From Sphingoaurantiacus capsulatus (GTDB taxonomy: Bacteria > Pseudomonadota > Alphaproteobacteria > Sphingomonadales > Sphingomonadaceae), in the NCBI RefSeq assembly GCF_042648405.1, contig NZ_JBHRXV010000004.1:248001-312000 (forward strand): a stretch of DNA of 64,000 nucleotides. The letters are read 5' to 3'. Of the stretch, positions 63,671-64,000 are shown piece by piece (positions within the stretch are counted from its first letter, which is position 1; each line of letters begins with the position of its first letter). Under the pieces are notes generated by a model. The model did not search any database, was not told where the DNA came from, and saw nothing but the letters and a program-made list of their open reading frames with translations. The position numbers and the translations under genes are program-made.

Positions 63671-64000
63671 TTAGCTGGCGGCGGCCTGACGCGAGGCGCG
63701 CTTGCGCTCGTGCGGGTCGAGATGGACCTTGCGCAGGCGGATCGACTTCGGCGTCACCTCGACCAGCTCGTCCTCGTCGATGTAGGCGATCGCCTGCTCC
63801 AGCGTGAGGCGGCGCGGCGGGGTCAGCCGGATCGCGTCGTCCTTGCCACCCGAGGCGCGGAAGTTGGTCAGCTGCTTCGACTTCATCGGGTTGACCTCGA
63901 GGTCGTCGTCCTTGGCGTTTTCGCCGACGATCATGCCCTCGTAGAGAACCTCGCCCGGCGCCACCATCAGCACGCCGCGCTCCTCGAGCGGGCCGAGCGC
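63671..64000 (-). CDS. typA: GTP-binding protein TypA/BipA, C-terminal part
   Basis: The 3' end of a gene that continues beyond the window (109 residues seen). GVLMVAPGEVLYEGMIVGEN, LTNFRASGGKDDAIRLTPPR and LEQAIAYIDEDELVEVTPKS are characteristic of the C-terminal domain of BipA, a ribosome-associated translational GTPase involved in stress and low-temperature assembly. The reading frame is open to the right edge; the GTPase domain lies outside. Confidence 0.93.
   Translation of the reverse strand, partial: ALGPLEERGVLMVAPGEVLYEGMIVGENAKDDDLEVNPMKSKQLTNFRASGGKDDAIRLTPPRRLTLEQAIAYIDEDELVEVTPKSIRLRKVHLDPHERKRASRQAAAS

Overview
The window is GC-rich, densely packed chromosomal DNA from an alphaproteobacterium, most likely a member of the Sphingomonadales (Sphingomonas-like). 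Pointers are an UrcA-family protein, a DUF2093 protein downstream of xseA, Flp-type pilins, a very large TonB-dependent receptor with accessory genes, a promoter matching the EcfG general-stress consensus, and REP-like palindromes built from GTCATCCCGGCGAAGGCC. I see no phage, conjugation or CRISPR genes and no rRNA or tRNA genes. The one ambiguous base (n at 39832) lies in a repeat and suggests an assembly join.

Layout. 0-6.3 kb: a possible stress-controlled small RNA with a small gene, a TPR/TonB-C-like protein, two divergent Crp/Fnr regulators and a large M16 peptidase. 6.5-8.3 kb: a MarR regulator, an MFS transporter and a 40-residue membrane protein, all coupled by ATGA overlaps. 8.4-11.9 kb: a NUDIX-DUF47 fusion, a Pit phosphate transporter and a sensor protein with no output domain. 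12-14.4 kb: a Tat-exported M20 hydrolase with altered metal-ligand motifs, convergent with a LysR regulator. 14.6-19 kb: UrcA, then a leftward housekeeping run (comF-like, grxC, nitrilase, DUF1178, RG-rich protein, xthA) interspersed with palindromic repeats. 19-25.6 kb: an ABC-F ATPase with a possible leader ORF, an NDUFAF5-like methyltransferase, mutT, two Flp pilins, an Aur1-like PAP2 protein, an M48-LysM protease and a tiny lipoprotein.

25.6-31.4 kb: a leftward operon (46-residue membrane protein, 594-residue exported protein, xerD, accA) is divergent from aroK-aroB. Its 5' region holds a 267-bp element of nested inverted repeats. 31.4-36 kb is an accessory-looking block: an exported protein, an AAC(3)-I-like acetyltransferase, a membrane protein, a circularly permuted D-amino-acid-oxidase-like lipoprotein and two coupled paralogous membrane proteins. 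36-45 kb: phoD with a TauD-type dioxygenase, a class II aldolase-like protein, a DUF559 protein, acs and clpB with a probable heat-shock promoter. 45-54.7 kb: a PadR regulator, an M3 peptidase, and a TonB-dependent receptor flanked by a sulfotransferase-like protein and a TPR/aspartyl-hydroxylase protein. 54.7-64 kb: M23 peptidase, DUF2093, xseA, purD, a kinase-like phosphotransferase, a CorC/HlyC-type protein, an alpha/beta hydrolase, an OmpA lipoprotein, tadA, a small anchored protein and the 3' end of typA.

Genes that probably work together: the DUF47 protein with Pit (phosphate uptake); MarR with MFS and the small membrane protein (regulated efflux); aroK with aroB (chorismate pathway); the TonB receptor with its two flanking enzymes. 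Genome style is compact: ATGA and TTGA start/stop overlaps are frequent, several genes start with TTG, and six convergent pairs share a 4-base overlap of their stop codons. Family names come from recognising motifs by eye; no database search was run.
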